Of a stretch of DNA of 64,000 bases, positions 1 to 8,742 are shown one piece after another (the first letter of the stretch is position 1; the number at the start of each line of letters is the position of its first letter). Origin of the DNA: Castellaniella sp035707805 (GTDB taxonomy: Bacteria; Pseudomonadota; Gammaproteobacteria; Burkholderiales; Burkholderiaceae_B); contig DASSTS010000017.1 of the NCBI GenBank assembly GCA_035707805.1, positions 1 through 64,000 on the forward strand, in the 5' to 3' direction. A program made the position numbers and the translations under genes. Below the pieces are notes generated by a model, which was not told the DNA's origin, searched no databases, and saw nothing but the letters and a program-made list of their open reading frames with translations.

Positions 1-3000
1 TACGGCACGCTGGTCCTGAACGCCAATGGCAGCTACACCTACAAGGCCAACCCGGACGTGGTGAGCGCCAATGCGGTGGACCACTTCGTCTACACCATCA
101 CGGACGGCGACGGCGACACCTCGACGGTGACGCTGGACATCAACGTGAGCGACGTGAGCCTGGGCGCGGACAACGACACCGTCACGGTGGATGAGGCGGC
201 GCTGGCCAGCGGCAGCAATCCGGGCAGCACGGCCGAGACGGCGGGCGGCGCGCTGGCGGTGGCCGGCGCCGTGAGCTACGAGTTTGCCAGCGGCACGGAT
301 GGCGCGGGCGCACACGGCACGCTGACGCTGAACTCGGACGGCAACTACAGCTACACGCTGAACTCGCCCGTGGACGGCACGACGGCCGACAACGGCACGA
401 ACACCGTGAACGGCGTGGAGACCTTCCACTACACGGCTAAGGACGCCAACGGCAATACGGTCAACGGCACGATCACGGTCAACGTGGTCGACGACGTGCC
501 CACCTTCGGCACGCATGAGAACATCTCGATGGCCAACGAGACGGGCACGGAAACGGGCGACCTGGTGTTCAATACCGGGGCGGACGTGGATGGCGCCACA
601 CATGTCATCTCCAGCATCACCGGCTTGCCGACGGACTGGACGGTGAGCGGTTTGAACACTGGGGTCGGTACGATCAAAGATCAGGATGGGACGCCGATTT
701 TCACGGTGACTCTGAACCCTGATAACGCGACGTATACGGTCCAGCAATTGGCTGCGCGCCCGGGATCCACGGAGACCTTCGATGTGGCGGCCAATATCAG
801 CAACTCGCCCATCACGACCTACGATTTTGGCTTTGCCACGCTGACTGCGCTCAATGGAGGCACGTTCAATGCCAATACCATTGGCGGCACCAGCAATCAT
901 GAATTCGGCATAGGCAACCCGCAGTTCAATGGCAGCGAAAGCTTCCGCATGGTGTTTGACGAGCCTCTGTCGCACTTCACCTTGGATATCTCTACGTTCA
1001 AGACGGCTGGCACGATTGACGTACTGGTTCAGAGCGGCAGCCAGAGCGTCGTGGTCCATGTCCCAGTTTCCAGCGGGACTTCGGCGGTTGAAATCACGCC
1101 GGCTACTCTCGCTGCCGCGGGCGCTCCATTCACCAACTTTGATACGGTCACTTTGACAGCCACTGGTGGCGTCAATGTCTCTTTCTCTACGTTGTCTTAT
1201 ACGGAAAGCATCCCGGCGACGGACATGTCGTTCACCGTCAACGTCACCGGCACGGATGGCGATGGCGACACCGCGGCGACATCGTTCGTCGTGACTTCGG
1301 AGGGCACCAACAACGCCCCGCCCAGCATTACCGGCGCGGAGCTGCTGGTGTCCGAGGCCAGCCTGAACACTCTTATGACAGGGGCGCTGACCATCGCCGA
1401 CCCCGGCGATACGGCTGCTCATCACGTCAGCCTGCTGACGCCGCCCCAAGGAGCCTTCAAGTCCGACGGCCGCCCGGTGCATTGGGAAATCTCGGACGAT
1501 GGCCACACGCTGACGGGCAGCACGAAGGACACGGGAAACACCGTCGGCCACGATGTCATTACGGTGACCATCGACAATGACGGCAACTACACGGTCAAGC
1601 TGCTGGCCCCGATCGAGCACCCGGGCCACAACCCCCAGAACGATGTGGAATCCTTCGATGTCAAGGTCAAGGTCACGGACTCGCAGGGCTCCTCGGGCAC
1701 TTCCAACCTGACCATCCATATCCAGGATGACGCGCCGGCCAACAATCCCAATGCCGATAGCGACCTGGGCATCCCGGTCAGCGTCATCAGCGTGGGTGGG
1801 CTGGAATCCGGCTTTGCGAACTGGACGCTCACCAACAACGGGAGCCTGTCAGATCAGAAGAACAATGATAGCGATCCTGGCATCGATCAGATCATCTGGG
1901 GCGATAAGAGCCAGGGTTCCGGCTATGCCTTCGTGGATAACGAGGGGCTGCGGGGTTCGGATTCCAATCTCCTGGACACCACGTTCAAGCTGGGGACATT
2001 CACCCATAATAATTTTCCGGTGAATGGGAACACCCTGACTTCTGTCGACCTGCAAGTCTCCATCCATGTGACGATCGACGGCGTCGAGCATGTCGTCCAG
2101 CATACGATCAAGCTCCAGCACACTGAGACGTCGAACGACCACGGTGATTCCAGGGACAACGATATCGTCACCATCACGAATTCCACGGCTACGCAGACCT
2201 TCACGGTGGGCGACCGAACCTATGTCCTGGACATCAAGGGTTTCCTGGATGCGAACGGGAATCTGGTTTCGACGATCTACACCCAGGAGAACAAGGCGAA
2301 CTCGTTCGACCTGTATGCCACGATTTCTTCCACGGACACGCTGCCGCGGGTCGAAGGCGATCTGTTCGATCAGGACTCTGGTGTCACAACTTGGCAGTAT
2401 GGCGCCGATGGCGCCGGCTCGGTCGTCTGGGAGAACGGCGTTGCCGGGGCGGGAGGATCGACGGTCATCAACAACCAGTACGGCACGCTGACCGTCGATG
2501 CCGATGGGCATTACGTGTTCGAAATGAGCCGGGCCGCGCGGGATAATTTCCAGATCGGCGACAAGACGCTGACCTACAACTACACCGTCACGGATGCCGA
2601 TGGCGATACCCAGGTCGGACACATCACGATCGACCTGAGCGGCTACAAGAACGTCCCGATGGTGCCGACGACCGATCACGCGGCGGACAGCACCCTGCTG
2701 GCCAACGAGGCAGGGCTGGTAACCCTGGCGGACACCGGCATCGACGTCGGCAAGGACGTGTCAGGCGCCACCATTGCCATTACCGGCCACGACCAGGCCA
2801 GCTTGAACGGCTCGGCCGTCACGGCCAGCGTCATGGTGGACGGTTCGGCGCACACCATCACCCTGACCTCTCAAGGGCATGCCCTGGTGTACCAGCAGGA
2901 TCCGGCGACGGGCAAACTGTATGCCGTCTATCAGGATGATCCCGGGCACAAGGTGTTCGAGGTGTCCGGGTCGGCGGCCGACGGTACCTATGCCGTGCAC

Positions 3001-4332
3001 ATGATCGATGCGCTGGACCCGGTCTCGTCGTACGTCACGACGCAACCCGCGGCGGATGGGACCGCCCATTTCGACTTTGGTGACTCCAGCAGCCGTTCGA
3101 GCGTCAGCGGTACCGAAGACGGCGTCAAGCTGACGCTGTCGGCTTTCCTCGACAAGGGCGGTGTCGATGGCGTCAAGGACGGCAGCGACACGGCCGCGAA
3201 TGTCGTGGTGAATGACAGCTCGAATCGGGGTATCAGCGTCGACAATACCAGTTGGAACAACAACAGCGGTGAGGCGGACTACATCCAAAATAACTCGGAG
3301 TCTGGAAACAAGGCCGATGGCAACTTTGGCGAGAAGCTGGTACTCGATTTCAGCGCCAATGCGGCCGATGGTCGACATATCACTGAAGTCGCCCTGACTC
3401 TGAATCGGTTTGGGGATCGTAATCCGGATAGCCTGTTTGGTGGGCCTCAGGGGGACGAAGATGTAGCCCATATCACCGTGTTCTATACGGACGGGACCTC
3501 GTCGACTCAGACATACGCTGCCGAGTCACGGGGTTGGTGGGAGTCCTCAAATAGTGATTCTGGGACCCGCGACATCACCTTGGCCGCGCAGGATGGGAAG
3601 TATATCGACCACATCGTCATCGGCGCCGGCGATACCTCGAGCCAGTTCTCAGTGGATGAAAAGATCGACGTGAAATGGCATACCGACGCCCATGATGTCA
3701 CCCATGTCGTCGACCAGGACAGCCTGACACTGCACCTGGGCGCCACGGTGACCGATGGTACCGGAGACCAGGCTTCGTCCAATTTCGATGTTTCCATCGA
3801 CAATTCGTCCAGCCAGGCCAATACCCTGCACGGCACGGACGGCAACGACGCGCTGTTCGGCGGACACGGATCCGATACTCTGGTGGGTGGCGACGGCAAC
3901 GACCATCTGCACGGCGGCGCCGGCAATGATTTCCTGACCGGCGGATCGGGCGACGATGTGTTCGTGTGGAAGCTGGGCGATCAGGGTTCGACGAGCGTAG
4001 CCGCGGTGGATCATGTGACCGACTTCGGCATGGCCTCCGCGGGACATCCCGATGTCAACGGCAAGGACGTGCTGGATCTCAGCGATCTGCTGCAAGGCCA
4101 TGCGTCCGGCGATGACCTGACCCAGTACCTGCACATCACCGGCAACGGCAACGCGACGACCATCGACGTGCATGTCGGTGCGGACGGCCTGGCGTCCGCG
4201 GCCGCGACGCAGCAGATCGTCATCGACAATGTCGATCTGACCGCCGGGCATGATGTGTCCTCGCCAGAGGGGCAGGCCGCGCTCATCAACAGTCTCATCA
4301 ATGATGGCAAACTGAAGGTGGATCACGGCTGA
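1..4332 (+). CDS. LapA-type RTX surface adhesin, C-terminal part (5' end outside window)
   Basis: This is the C-terminal ~1,443 residues of a very large secreted adhesin; the reading frame is open from base 1. The visible part begins inside a VCBS-type Asp/Gly-rich beta-sandwich repeat (DGDGDT motifs near 100-120 and 1255-1270). It continues through longer beta-rich modules at about 640-1230, 1760-2340 (resembling the choice-of-anchor K type) and 3060-3780. RTX calcium-binding nonapeptides (GGDGNDHL, GGAGNDFL, GGSGDDVF) lie at about 3829-3960, followed by a type I secretion C-terminus without cysteine. Such proteins are exported by a TolC-type type I system and held in the outer membrane until LapG clips their N-terminus. 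The lapG and lapD genes follow directly, which supports that role. The LapG cleavage site and the secretion genes are not in the window. Confidence 0.9.
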   Translation, partial: YGTLVLNANGSYTYKANPDVVSANAVDHFVYTITDGDGDTSTVTLDINVSDVSLGADNDTVTVDEAALASGSNPGSTAETAGGALAVAGAVSYEFASGTDGAGAHGTLTLNSDGNYSYTLNSPVDGTTADNGTNTVNGVETFHYTAKDANGNTVNGTITVNVVDDVPTFGTHENISMANETGTETGDLVFNTGADVDGATHVISSITGLPTDWTVSGLNTGVGTIKDQDGTPIFTVTLNPDNATYTVQQLAARPGSTETFDVAANISNSPITTYDFGFATLTALNGGTFNANTIGGTSNHEFGIGNPQFNGSESFRMVFDEPLSHFTLDISTFKTAGTIDVLVQSGSQSVVVHVPVSSGTSAVEITPATLAAAGAPFTNFDTVTLTATGGVNVSFSTLSYTESIPATDMSFTVNVTGTDGDGDTAATSFVVTSEGTNNAPPSITGAELLVSEASLNTLMTGALTIADPGDTAAHHVSLLTPPQGAFKSDGRPVHWEISDDGHTLTGSTKDTGNTVGHDVITVTIDNDGNYTVKLLAPIEHPGHNPQNDVESFDVKVKVTDSQGSSGTSNLTIHIQDDAPANNPNADSDLGIPVSVISVGGLESGFANWTLTNNGSLSDQKNNDSDPGIDQIIWGDKSQGSGYAFVDNEGLRGSDSNLLDTTFKLGTFTHNNFPVNGNTLTSVDLQVSIHVTIDGVEHVVQHTIKLQHTETSNDHGDSRDNDIVTITNSTATQTFTVGDRTYVLDIKGFLDANGNLVSTIYTQENKANSFDLYATISSTDTLPRVEGDLFDQDSGVTTWQYGADGAGSVVWENGVAGAGGSTVINNQYGTLTVDADGHYVFEMSRAARDNFQIGDKTLTYNYTVTDADGDTQVGHITIDLSGYKNVPMVPTTDHAADSTLLANEAGLVTLADTGIDVGKDVSGATIAITGHDQASLNGSAVTASVMVDGSAHTITLTSQGHALVYQQDPATGKLYAVYQDDPGHKVFEVSGSAADGTYAVHMIDALDPVSSYVTTQPAADGTAHFDFGDSSSRSSVSGTEDGVKLTLSAFLDKGGVDGVKDGSDTAANVVVNDSSNRGISVDNTSWNNNSGEADYIQNNSESGNKADGNFGEKLVLDFSANAADGRHITEVALTLNRFGDRNPDSLFGGPQGDEDVAHITVFYTDGTSSTQTYAAESRGWWESSNSDSGTRDITLAAQDGKYIDHIVIGAGDTSSQFSVDEKIDVKWHTDAHDVTHVVDQDSLTLHLGATVTDGTGDQASSNFDVSIDNSSSQANTLHGTDGNDALFGGHGSDTLVGGDGNDHLHGGAGNDFLTGGSGDDVFVWKLGDQGSTSVAAVDHVTDFGMASAGHPDVNGKDVLDLSDLLQGHASGDDLTQYLHITGNGNATTIDVHVGADGLASAAATQQIVIDNVDLTAGHDVSSPEGQAALINSLINDGKLKVDHG

Positions 4333-4371
4333 ATCCCGGTATGAGTCAAGGGCCGCGTGTGTCGGTCCGAT

Positions 4372-4403
4372 CCGCGCCCCGATGTCTGGGGCGCGGCCTT
4401 TTT
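4372..4403 (+). terminator. Intrinsic terminator after the adhesin gene
   Basis: A perfect 9-bp stem (CCGCGCCCC at 4372-4380, GGGGCGCGG at 4388-4396) with a 7-base loop is followed by CCTTTTT. It lies 40 bases after the adhesin stop codon, so the adhesin message probably ends here and lapG has its own promoter in 4404-4567. Confidence 0.85.
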
Positions 4404-4567
4404 GAAACCGTCGTCGTGCTGCGGCGGGCCGGGAGATTCCGGCCGGGCGGCTGATGGTCAAAACCATCGGCCGGATATCCTGGCCGATCTCCGGCCAGTA
4501 TTGTTGCTTCATCACTGAACGTCCTTTATCCCTTCCCGCCAGCCGGGTTTTGTATCAAAATCTGTGC

Positions 4568-5245
4568 ATGTCTGAACGTCGGCCACCCGTCGCCAGAAGC
4601 CTGATGGTGGGGCTGACGGCTCTGCTTCTGTGTCTGGCGCTGGTCTGGGGACCGGCGCCGGCCTTTACGTTCGACCCGGGTGCGCTGACGGATTACGCGC
4701 GCCGTCACTATGGCGCCAAGGCCGAACGGGCGGTGCAGGCCTGGCAGGCGATGCTGGACCAGGCCGCGGGCCGGGACGAGCAGGAAAAACTGCGGCTGGT
4801 CAACGGTTTCTGGAACCAGTCGCTGATCGGGGGCGAGGACATCAGCATCTGGAGCAAGACGGATTACTGGGCCACGCCGCTGGAGTCCCTGGCCAAGGGC
4901 GCCGGGGATTGCGAGGACTACGTGATCGGCAAGTATTTTTCCCTGTTGCGCGTGGGGGTCTCGCCCGACAAGCTGCGGCTGGTGTATGTCCGCGCGCAGA
5001 TCGGCGGGCAGAGCATCGCCCACATGGTGCTGGGCTATTACCCGACGCCGCAGGCGGAGCCCCTGGTGCTGGACAGCCTGATCGACCGGATCCAGCCGGC
5101 GCACCTGCGCCCGGACCTCACGCCGGTGTTCAGTTTCAATGCGCAGGGCATCTACGTGCCCGGCGGCGGGCGGCGCTCGGTCGACCAGATCGGGCGCTGG
5201 CGCGAATTGCTGGGCAAGATGCGCACCGAAGGCTTTCAACCCTGA
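4568..5245 (+). CDS. lapG: LapG, periplasmic cysteine protease for LapA-type adhesins
   Basis: A 225-residue bacterial transglutaminase-like cysteine proteinase. Residues 11-32 are a hydrophobic export signal. The catalytic triad is visible: C115 (in GDCEDY), H152 (IAHMV) and D169 (LVLDS). In Pseudomonas, LapG is a calcium-dependent periplasmic protease that cuts the N-terminus of LapA and frees cells from the surface when c-di-GMP is low. I chose the ATG at 4568 because it opens directly on a normal signal peptide. An upstream in-frame start at 4454 would add 38 residues with no signal-like character. It lies 20 bases before lapD and downstream of its likely substrate gene. Confidence 0.93.
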   Translation: MSERRPPVARSLMVGLTALLLCLALVWGPAPAFTFDPGALTDYARRHYGAKAERAVQAWQAMLDQAAGRDEQEKLRLVNGFWNQSLIGGEDISIWSKTDYWATPLESLAKGAGDCEDYVIGKYFSLLRVGVSPDKLRLVYVRAQIGGQSIAHMVLGYYPTPQAEPLVLDSLIDRIQPAHLRPDLTPVFSFNAQGIYVPGGGRRSVDQIGRWRELLGKMRTEGFQP

Positions 5246-5265
5246 TTCAGTAGAGAAGGAATGTC

Positions 5266-7170
5266 ATGTCCTTGTTAAGACAATTGCTGTTGAGCGTGAC
5301 GCTGGCGATCCTCGTGATCCTGGTCGGGGCAACCATATTCAGCATCGGCTCGGCACGCCAGTATCTGGATGCGCAGTTGCAGGCGCAGAGCGATTCCACG
5401 GCCACGTCGCTTGCGCTGACGCTGTCGCAGCCCTCGAATCAGGATCCGACGGTGCGCGAGCTGCTGATTTCGGTGCTGTTCGACAGCGGGCAGTTCCGGG
5501 TCGTGGAGTTCCTGGATCCCACCGGCCGCATCCTGATCCGGCGCGAGATCGGCGACGGCCAGGAAGAACGCGTGCGGGCGCCGGGCTGGTTCAGCCACAT
5601 GCTGCCGCTGGAGCGCCACGAGGCCCAGCGCCAGGTGACCAATGGCTGGTCGCAGCTGGGTGTGGTGCGCCTGGAGGCGAACGACGCCTATGCGCGCGAC
5701 GCCCTGTGGACCAGCACGGAGCGCATCGTCACCCTGACGGTGGGCGCCGGCCTGCTGTGGGGCCTGTTCGTGGTGCTGCTGATGCGCTGGCTGCGCCGCG
5801 CCCTGCATGACGACGTGATGGCGCGCATGCAGGCGGTGGCGCAGGCCGGCGACGGAGAGATCCTGCCGCCGGTGCGGCACCCCGCCATGCTCGAACTGCG
5901 CGAGATCACCCAGGCGATCGCCAGCACGCACGCCCAGGTGCGGGCGACCGTGGCCGAGCGCCAGGCGCGCATCGAATCCCTGGTGCTGGAGCTGAACCAG
6001 GACCCGGTCACCGGGCTGGCGAACCGCAAATATTTCATCAACGAGCTGCGCCGCGTGCTGGAACAGCCGGCCGGCGCCGATGCGCAGGGCGGGCACGTGA
6101 TGCTGTTTCGCCAGTGCGACCTGAGCACCATCAACCAGACGCTCAGCCGTCCCATCGTGGACCAGTGGCTGCGCAACGTGGGGCAGCTGGTGCTGGGGCT
6201 GCTGCGCGAGCGCCAGGGCGACGATGCCTGGCTGGCCCGCTTGAATGGTTCCGATTTCGCCTTCGTGCTGCCCTTGATGCCGGGGCCGGTCGCGGTCCGG
6301 GTCGCGCAGGCCGTGGGCGAGATCCTGCAGGCCCAGCGGATTTCGCTGGGACAGGCGGGGCTGTGCCGTTGGCGGATGGTGCTGACCGACTACGAGCCGG
6401 GCGAGGACCTGTCCTTTGTGCTGGCCCGCCTGGACGATGCCCTGATGCGGGCCGAAAGCTCGGGCAGTTCGGATGTGGAATACATGCCGGACCAGGACCC
6501 GCAGGGCGTGTCGGGCCGCCGCCTGGGCGGCGAGCAGGCCTGGCGGACCTTGCTGCGCAATGCCCTGGACGAGGGCTGGTTCGCCCTGGCGACGCAGCGG
6601 GTGGAAAGCTCGGGGGCCGGGGACGGCCGCACGCTGGGGCTGCTGACCCTGCAGGAGCCGGGCGCCGCGGAGGCGCTGACGGGCTATCTGTTCATGCCGC
6701 CGGCGGTGCGTCTGGGATTGTCGGGCGCCTGCGATGCGCAGGCGGTCAGCCTGGGCCTGGACTGGCTGCGCACGTATCCGGGAGATCTGGCGCTGCGCGT
6801 GTCGCTGGCGTCGCTGCTGCAGGAGGATTTCTGCGGCGAGATCGCCGCCCGGCTGGCGCGGATGCCGGACCAGGGCGCCCGGCTGGTGATCGAGCTCGAC
6901 GCCTATGGGCTGGTGGCGTATCGCGCCGAGGTCCTGCGCTTTGCCAGCATGCTGCGGGACCACGGCGTGCGCCTGGGGCTGCGCCGCTTTGCCGAACAGG
7001 CCGAGGCGCTGCTGCACCTGCACGAGCTGCGGCCGGATTATGTCCAGGTGTCGGGTCATCTCCTGGCGGCCCAGGCGGACAGCCCGGGCGCGCGGCGCCT
7101 GCTGGATGCGGTCCAGGAAACGGCCCGCGAGATCGGCACGGCGGTCGAGACGGGCGCGGCCCAGGCCTGA
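5266..7170 (+). CDS. lapD: LapD, inner-membrane c-di-GMP receptor (degenerate GGDEF-EAL)
   Basis: A 634-residue protein with the LapD layout: transmembrane helix ~7-27, a periplasmic LapD/MoxY N-terminal domain ~28-150, a second helix ~154-174, a HAMP segment ~175-235, then a GGDEF-like and an EAL-like domain. The GGDEF signature reads NGSDF (327-331), and the EAL position near 443-447 reads as a TQRVES segment. Both enzyme sites therefore look dead, as in known LapD proteins, which bind c-di-GMP without making or breaking it. In the known model, c-di-GMP-bound LapD holds LapG away from the adhesin. The gene starts 20 bases after lapG, so the two are probably cotranscribed. Confidence 0.93.
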   Translation: MSLLRQLLLSVTLAILVILVGATIFSIGSARQYLDAQLQAQSDSTATSLALTLSQPSNQDPTVRELLISVLFDSGQFRVVEFLDPTGRILIRREIGDGQEERVRAPGWFSHMLPLERHEAQRQVTNGWSQLGVVRLEANDAYARDALWTSTERIVTLTVGAGLLWGLFVVLLMRWLRRALHDDVMARMQAVAQAGDGEILPPVRHPAMLELREITQAIASTHAQVRATVAERQARIESLVLELNQDPVTGLANRKYFINELRRVLEQPAGADAQGGHVMLFRQCDLSTINQTLSRPIVDQWLRNVGQLVLGLLRERQGDDAWLARLNGSDFAFVLPLMPGPVAVRVAQAVGEILQAQRISLGQAGLCRWRMVLTDYEPGEDLSFVLARLDDALMRAESSGSSDVEYMPDQDPQGVSGRRLGGEQAWRTLLRNALDEGWFALATQRVESSGAGDGRTLGLLTLQEPGAAEALTGYLFMPPAVRLGLSGACDAQAVSLGLDWLRTYPGDLALRVSLASLLQEDFCGEIAARLARMPDQGARLVIELDAYGLVAYRAEVLRFASMLRDHGVRLGLRRFAEQAEALLHLHELRPDYVQVSGHLLAAQADSPGARRLLDAVQETAREIGTAVETGAAQA

Positions 7171-7211
7171 GGCGGCGGGGCCGCCCGGTCCGGCGCCGCC
7201 GGCGGGGCTGC

Positions 7212-7243
7212 ATCACCGGCGGGGCGCGGCCCCGGCCGGTGAT
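7212..7243 (+). terminator. Possible terminator after lapD
   Basis: Long hairpin: ATCACCGGC (7212-7220) pairs with GCCGGTGAT (7235-7243), extended inwards by GGGGC/GCCCC around a GCG loop with one bulged G. The T tract is poor (ATTTAT), so this is a candidate only. The TATACT at 7245-7250 just beyond it may be the -10 box of the tRNA gene. Confidence 0.45.
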
Positions 7244-7299
7244 TTATACTAATAAATTGCCATTGCGCGCCCGCGCCTTGCGGGCATGCCGCGCATGCC

Positions 7300-7374
7300 G
7301 TCTCCTTAGTTAAATGGATATAACTTTCCCCTCCTAAGGGAAGATTGCAGGTTCGATTCCTGCAGGAGACGCCA
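7300..7374 (+). tRNA. tRNA-Arg (anticodon CCT)
   Basis: A full cloverleaf can be read by eye. The acceptor stem is GTCTCCT (7300-7306) with AGGAGAC (7364-7370), followed by discriminator G and an encoded CCA (7372-7374). The anticodon stem TTCCC/GGGAA encloses the loop CTCCTAA, giving anticodon CCT, which reads AGG. The T-arm contains GGTTCGATTCC. It closely resembles E. coli tRNA-Arg(CCU). The 3' end of this tRNA is a common site for integrated elements, but nothing integrase-linked follows here. Confidence 0.96.
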
Positions 7375-7461
7375 GTTCCTGGGTGCCGGCGAACAACCTG
7401 TCGGACTTCAGCCGCGTGCCAGCGCTTGAGATGGAGAACTGGCTGAGCGGCTGCCGGTAGA

Positions 7462-7959
7462 TCAGTGTTCGTCTTCCAGCGCCACCTGCACCGGCCTGCC
7501 CCCCAGCGCCCCGGTTAGCACGCCGGACGCCACGCTGATCAGGTAGCCGCGCCGCCCGCCGTTCAGGTAGACGGTGTCGTAGTCCAGCAATGTCTTTTCC
7601 ACCCAGACCGGCATGCGCTTGCGGGTGGCGAACGGCGATGTGCCGCCCACCTGGTAACCGGAGTTGCGCTGCGCCGTGTCGGGCGTGCAGGGCGCGATTT
7701 TCTTGGCCCCGGTCTGCCGCGCCAGATTTTTGGTGGAAACCTCGCAATCGCCGTGCATCAGCACCACCAGCGGGTGGCCGTGCTCGTCTTCCATGATCAG
7801 GGTCTTGGCGACCTGATGCAGCGGTACGCCCAATTGGCGTGCGGCTTCGCGTGCACCGCCGTGGTCGACGTAGTCGTAGGGGTGTTCGCCAAAGGCGATC
7901 TTCTGCTGCCGCAGCCAATGCGTGGCGGGCGTCTCGGACGTGTGCTTGGTCTTGGTCAT
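7462..7959 (-). CDS. ybaK: YbaK/EbsC-family aminoacyl-tRNA deacylase (Cys-tRNA(Pro) type)
   Basis: A 165-residue single-domain member of the YbaK/ProX-like editing family. The N-terminal TPATHWLRQQKI and the YDYVDHGG...AAR segment are typical, as are the conserved lysine in QVAKTLIM (~51-58) and the GYQVGGTSPFATRK loop (~105-118). The known reaction is hydrolysis of mischarged Cys-tRNA(Pro). It is convergent with tRNA-Arg and separated from higA by one base, so it may be cotranscribed with the toxin-antitoxin pair. The 87 bases between the tRNA and its stop codon hold no feature I recognise. Confidence 0.92.
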   Translation of the reverse strand: MTKTKHTSETPATHWLRQQKIAFGEHPYDYVDHGGAREAARQLGVPLHQVAKTLIMEDEHGHPLVVLMHGDCEVSTKNLARQTGAKKIAPCTPDTAQRNSGYQVGGTSPFATRKRMPVWVEKTLLDYDTVYLNGGRRGYLISVASGVLTGALGGRPVQVALEDEH

Positions 7960-7960
7960 G

Positions 7961-8293
7961 TCATGCGGTGTGATGGGGAGTATTCAATGTCTGGGGATGC
8001 ACGAGTACCCGCACGTTCCTGGCCGCGTCGGCGTAGGCTTTGTGGTGGATATCCCATAGCTCGACGGCGTGCTGGATATTGAGCCAGAACTCAGGTGTGT
8101 TGCCCAGCGCGGCTGCCAGCTTGATTGCCATGGGGGCGGTCAATGTCCCTTTGTCGTGCACCAGGCGGCTGAGGCTGTTGCGGTGTACGCCCATGGCATC
8201 AGCCAATGTGCTCAGCTCGATCCCCAGCGGGTCCAGGAATTCTGTGGTCAGCATTTTGCCGACCGTGATGGGGCGGCGTTGAGTATCACGCAT
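7961..8293 (-). CDS. higA: HigA-family antitoxin (Xre-type HTH)
   Basis: A 110-residue HigA/VapI-type antitoxin with a helix-turn-helix at about residues 27-48 (LSTLADAMGVHRNSLSRLV), followed by the typical segment ALGNTPEFWLNIQHAVEL. HigA proteins neutralise HigB and repress the shared promoter. The start at 8293 opens the conserved region and lies 23 bases after the toxin stop. Gene order is toxin first, as usual for higBA. The operator is probably the palindrome at 8631-8647. Confidence 0.9.
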   Translation of the reverse strand: MRDTQRRPITVGKMLTTEFLDPLGIELSTLADAMGVHRNSLSRLVHDKGTLTAPMAIKLAAALGNTPEFWLNIQHAVELWDIHHKAYADAARNVRVLVHPQTLNTPHHTA

Positions 8294-8316
8294 CGTGAGG
8301 TCCTGTTTTAGTCTGT

Positions 8317-8610
8317 TCAGCCGCCATATGTGTGAGGGTCCAGATAAGCATTCGCGGCGATGCCGTCGGCCCATTGGAAAATCAGCCGATATTGCCTGTT
8401 GACCCGGATGCTGCACCAACCGGATAAGCGGCCCGAAAGATGCTCGAAGCGATTCCCGGGCGGAGCCCTGAGGTCGGACTCCTGGGTGGCGGCGTCGAGG
8501 ATCTGTAGTTTTCTGAACAAAGCGTCTTCGATGACACCTGGGATCTTCCGGTGGCTGCGGTTGCCTTCGTAAAAGGCCTCCAGCCAGGCATCCTTGAATT
8601 GAATTGCCAT
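8317..8610 (-). CDS. higB: HigB-family RelE-like mRNA interferase toxin
   Basis: A 97-residue RelE/HigB-fold toxin. It shows the hallmark C-terminal half WCSIRVNRQYRLIFQW (~65-80), with basic residues that in the family cleave mRNA in the ribosomal A site. The segment FRKLQILDAA (~32-41) and HLSGRLSG are also typical. I chose the start at 8610 (MAIQF) because the conserved fold begins there; an upstream start at 8652 would run across the operator. It is transcribed ahead of higA from a promoter just right of 8610. Confidence 0.9.
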   Translation of the reverse strand: MAIQFKDAWLEAFYEGNRSHRKIPGVIEDALFRKLQILDAATQESDLRAPPGNRFEHLSGRLSGWCSIRVNRQYRLIFQWADGIAANAYLDPHTYGG

Positions 8611-8630
8611 GAATCTCCCATGCATTCTAT

Positions 8631-8647
8631 GCACAATAACATTGTGC
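8631..8647. promoter_or_regulatory. HigA-type operator palindrome upstream of higB
   Basis: Perfect inverted repeat GCACAAT (8631-8637), three bases, ATTGTGC (8641-8647), 20 bases upstream of the chosen higB start. Position and symmetry fit autoregulation by HigA. The binding itself is inferred. Confidence 0.7.
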
Positions 8648-8742
8648 GTCAACGTGTTGAACTGATGTGCCTCTGGTTCAGCAGCTTAGAGATATGACGG
8701 GGATGGGCCAATGGGTTATGGACAAAACTGCCCTGGCGGAGA

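Noticed and set aside
7300..7461. Attachment site of an integrated element at tRNA-Arg
   Set aside because: No repeated copy of the tRNA 3' end and no integrase of the phage or island type lies nearby; xerD is the housekeeping recombinase.
7334..7918. Minus-strand frame across tRNA-Arg ending in a SPAGIEPAIFP-like peptide
   Set aside because: This peptide is a known artefact of translating tRNA genes backwards; the frame is the shadow of ybaK plus the tRNA.
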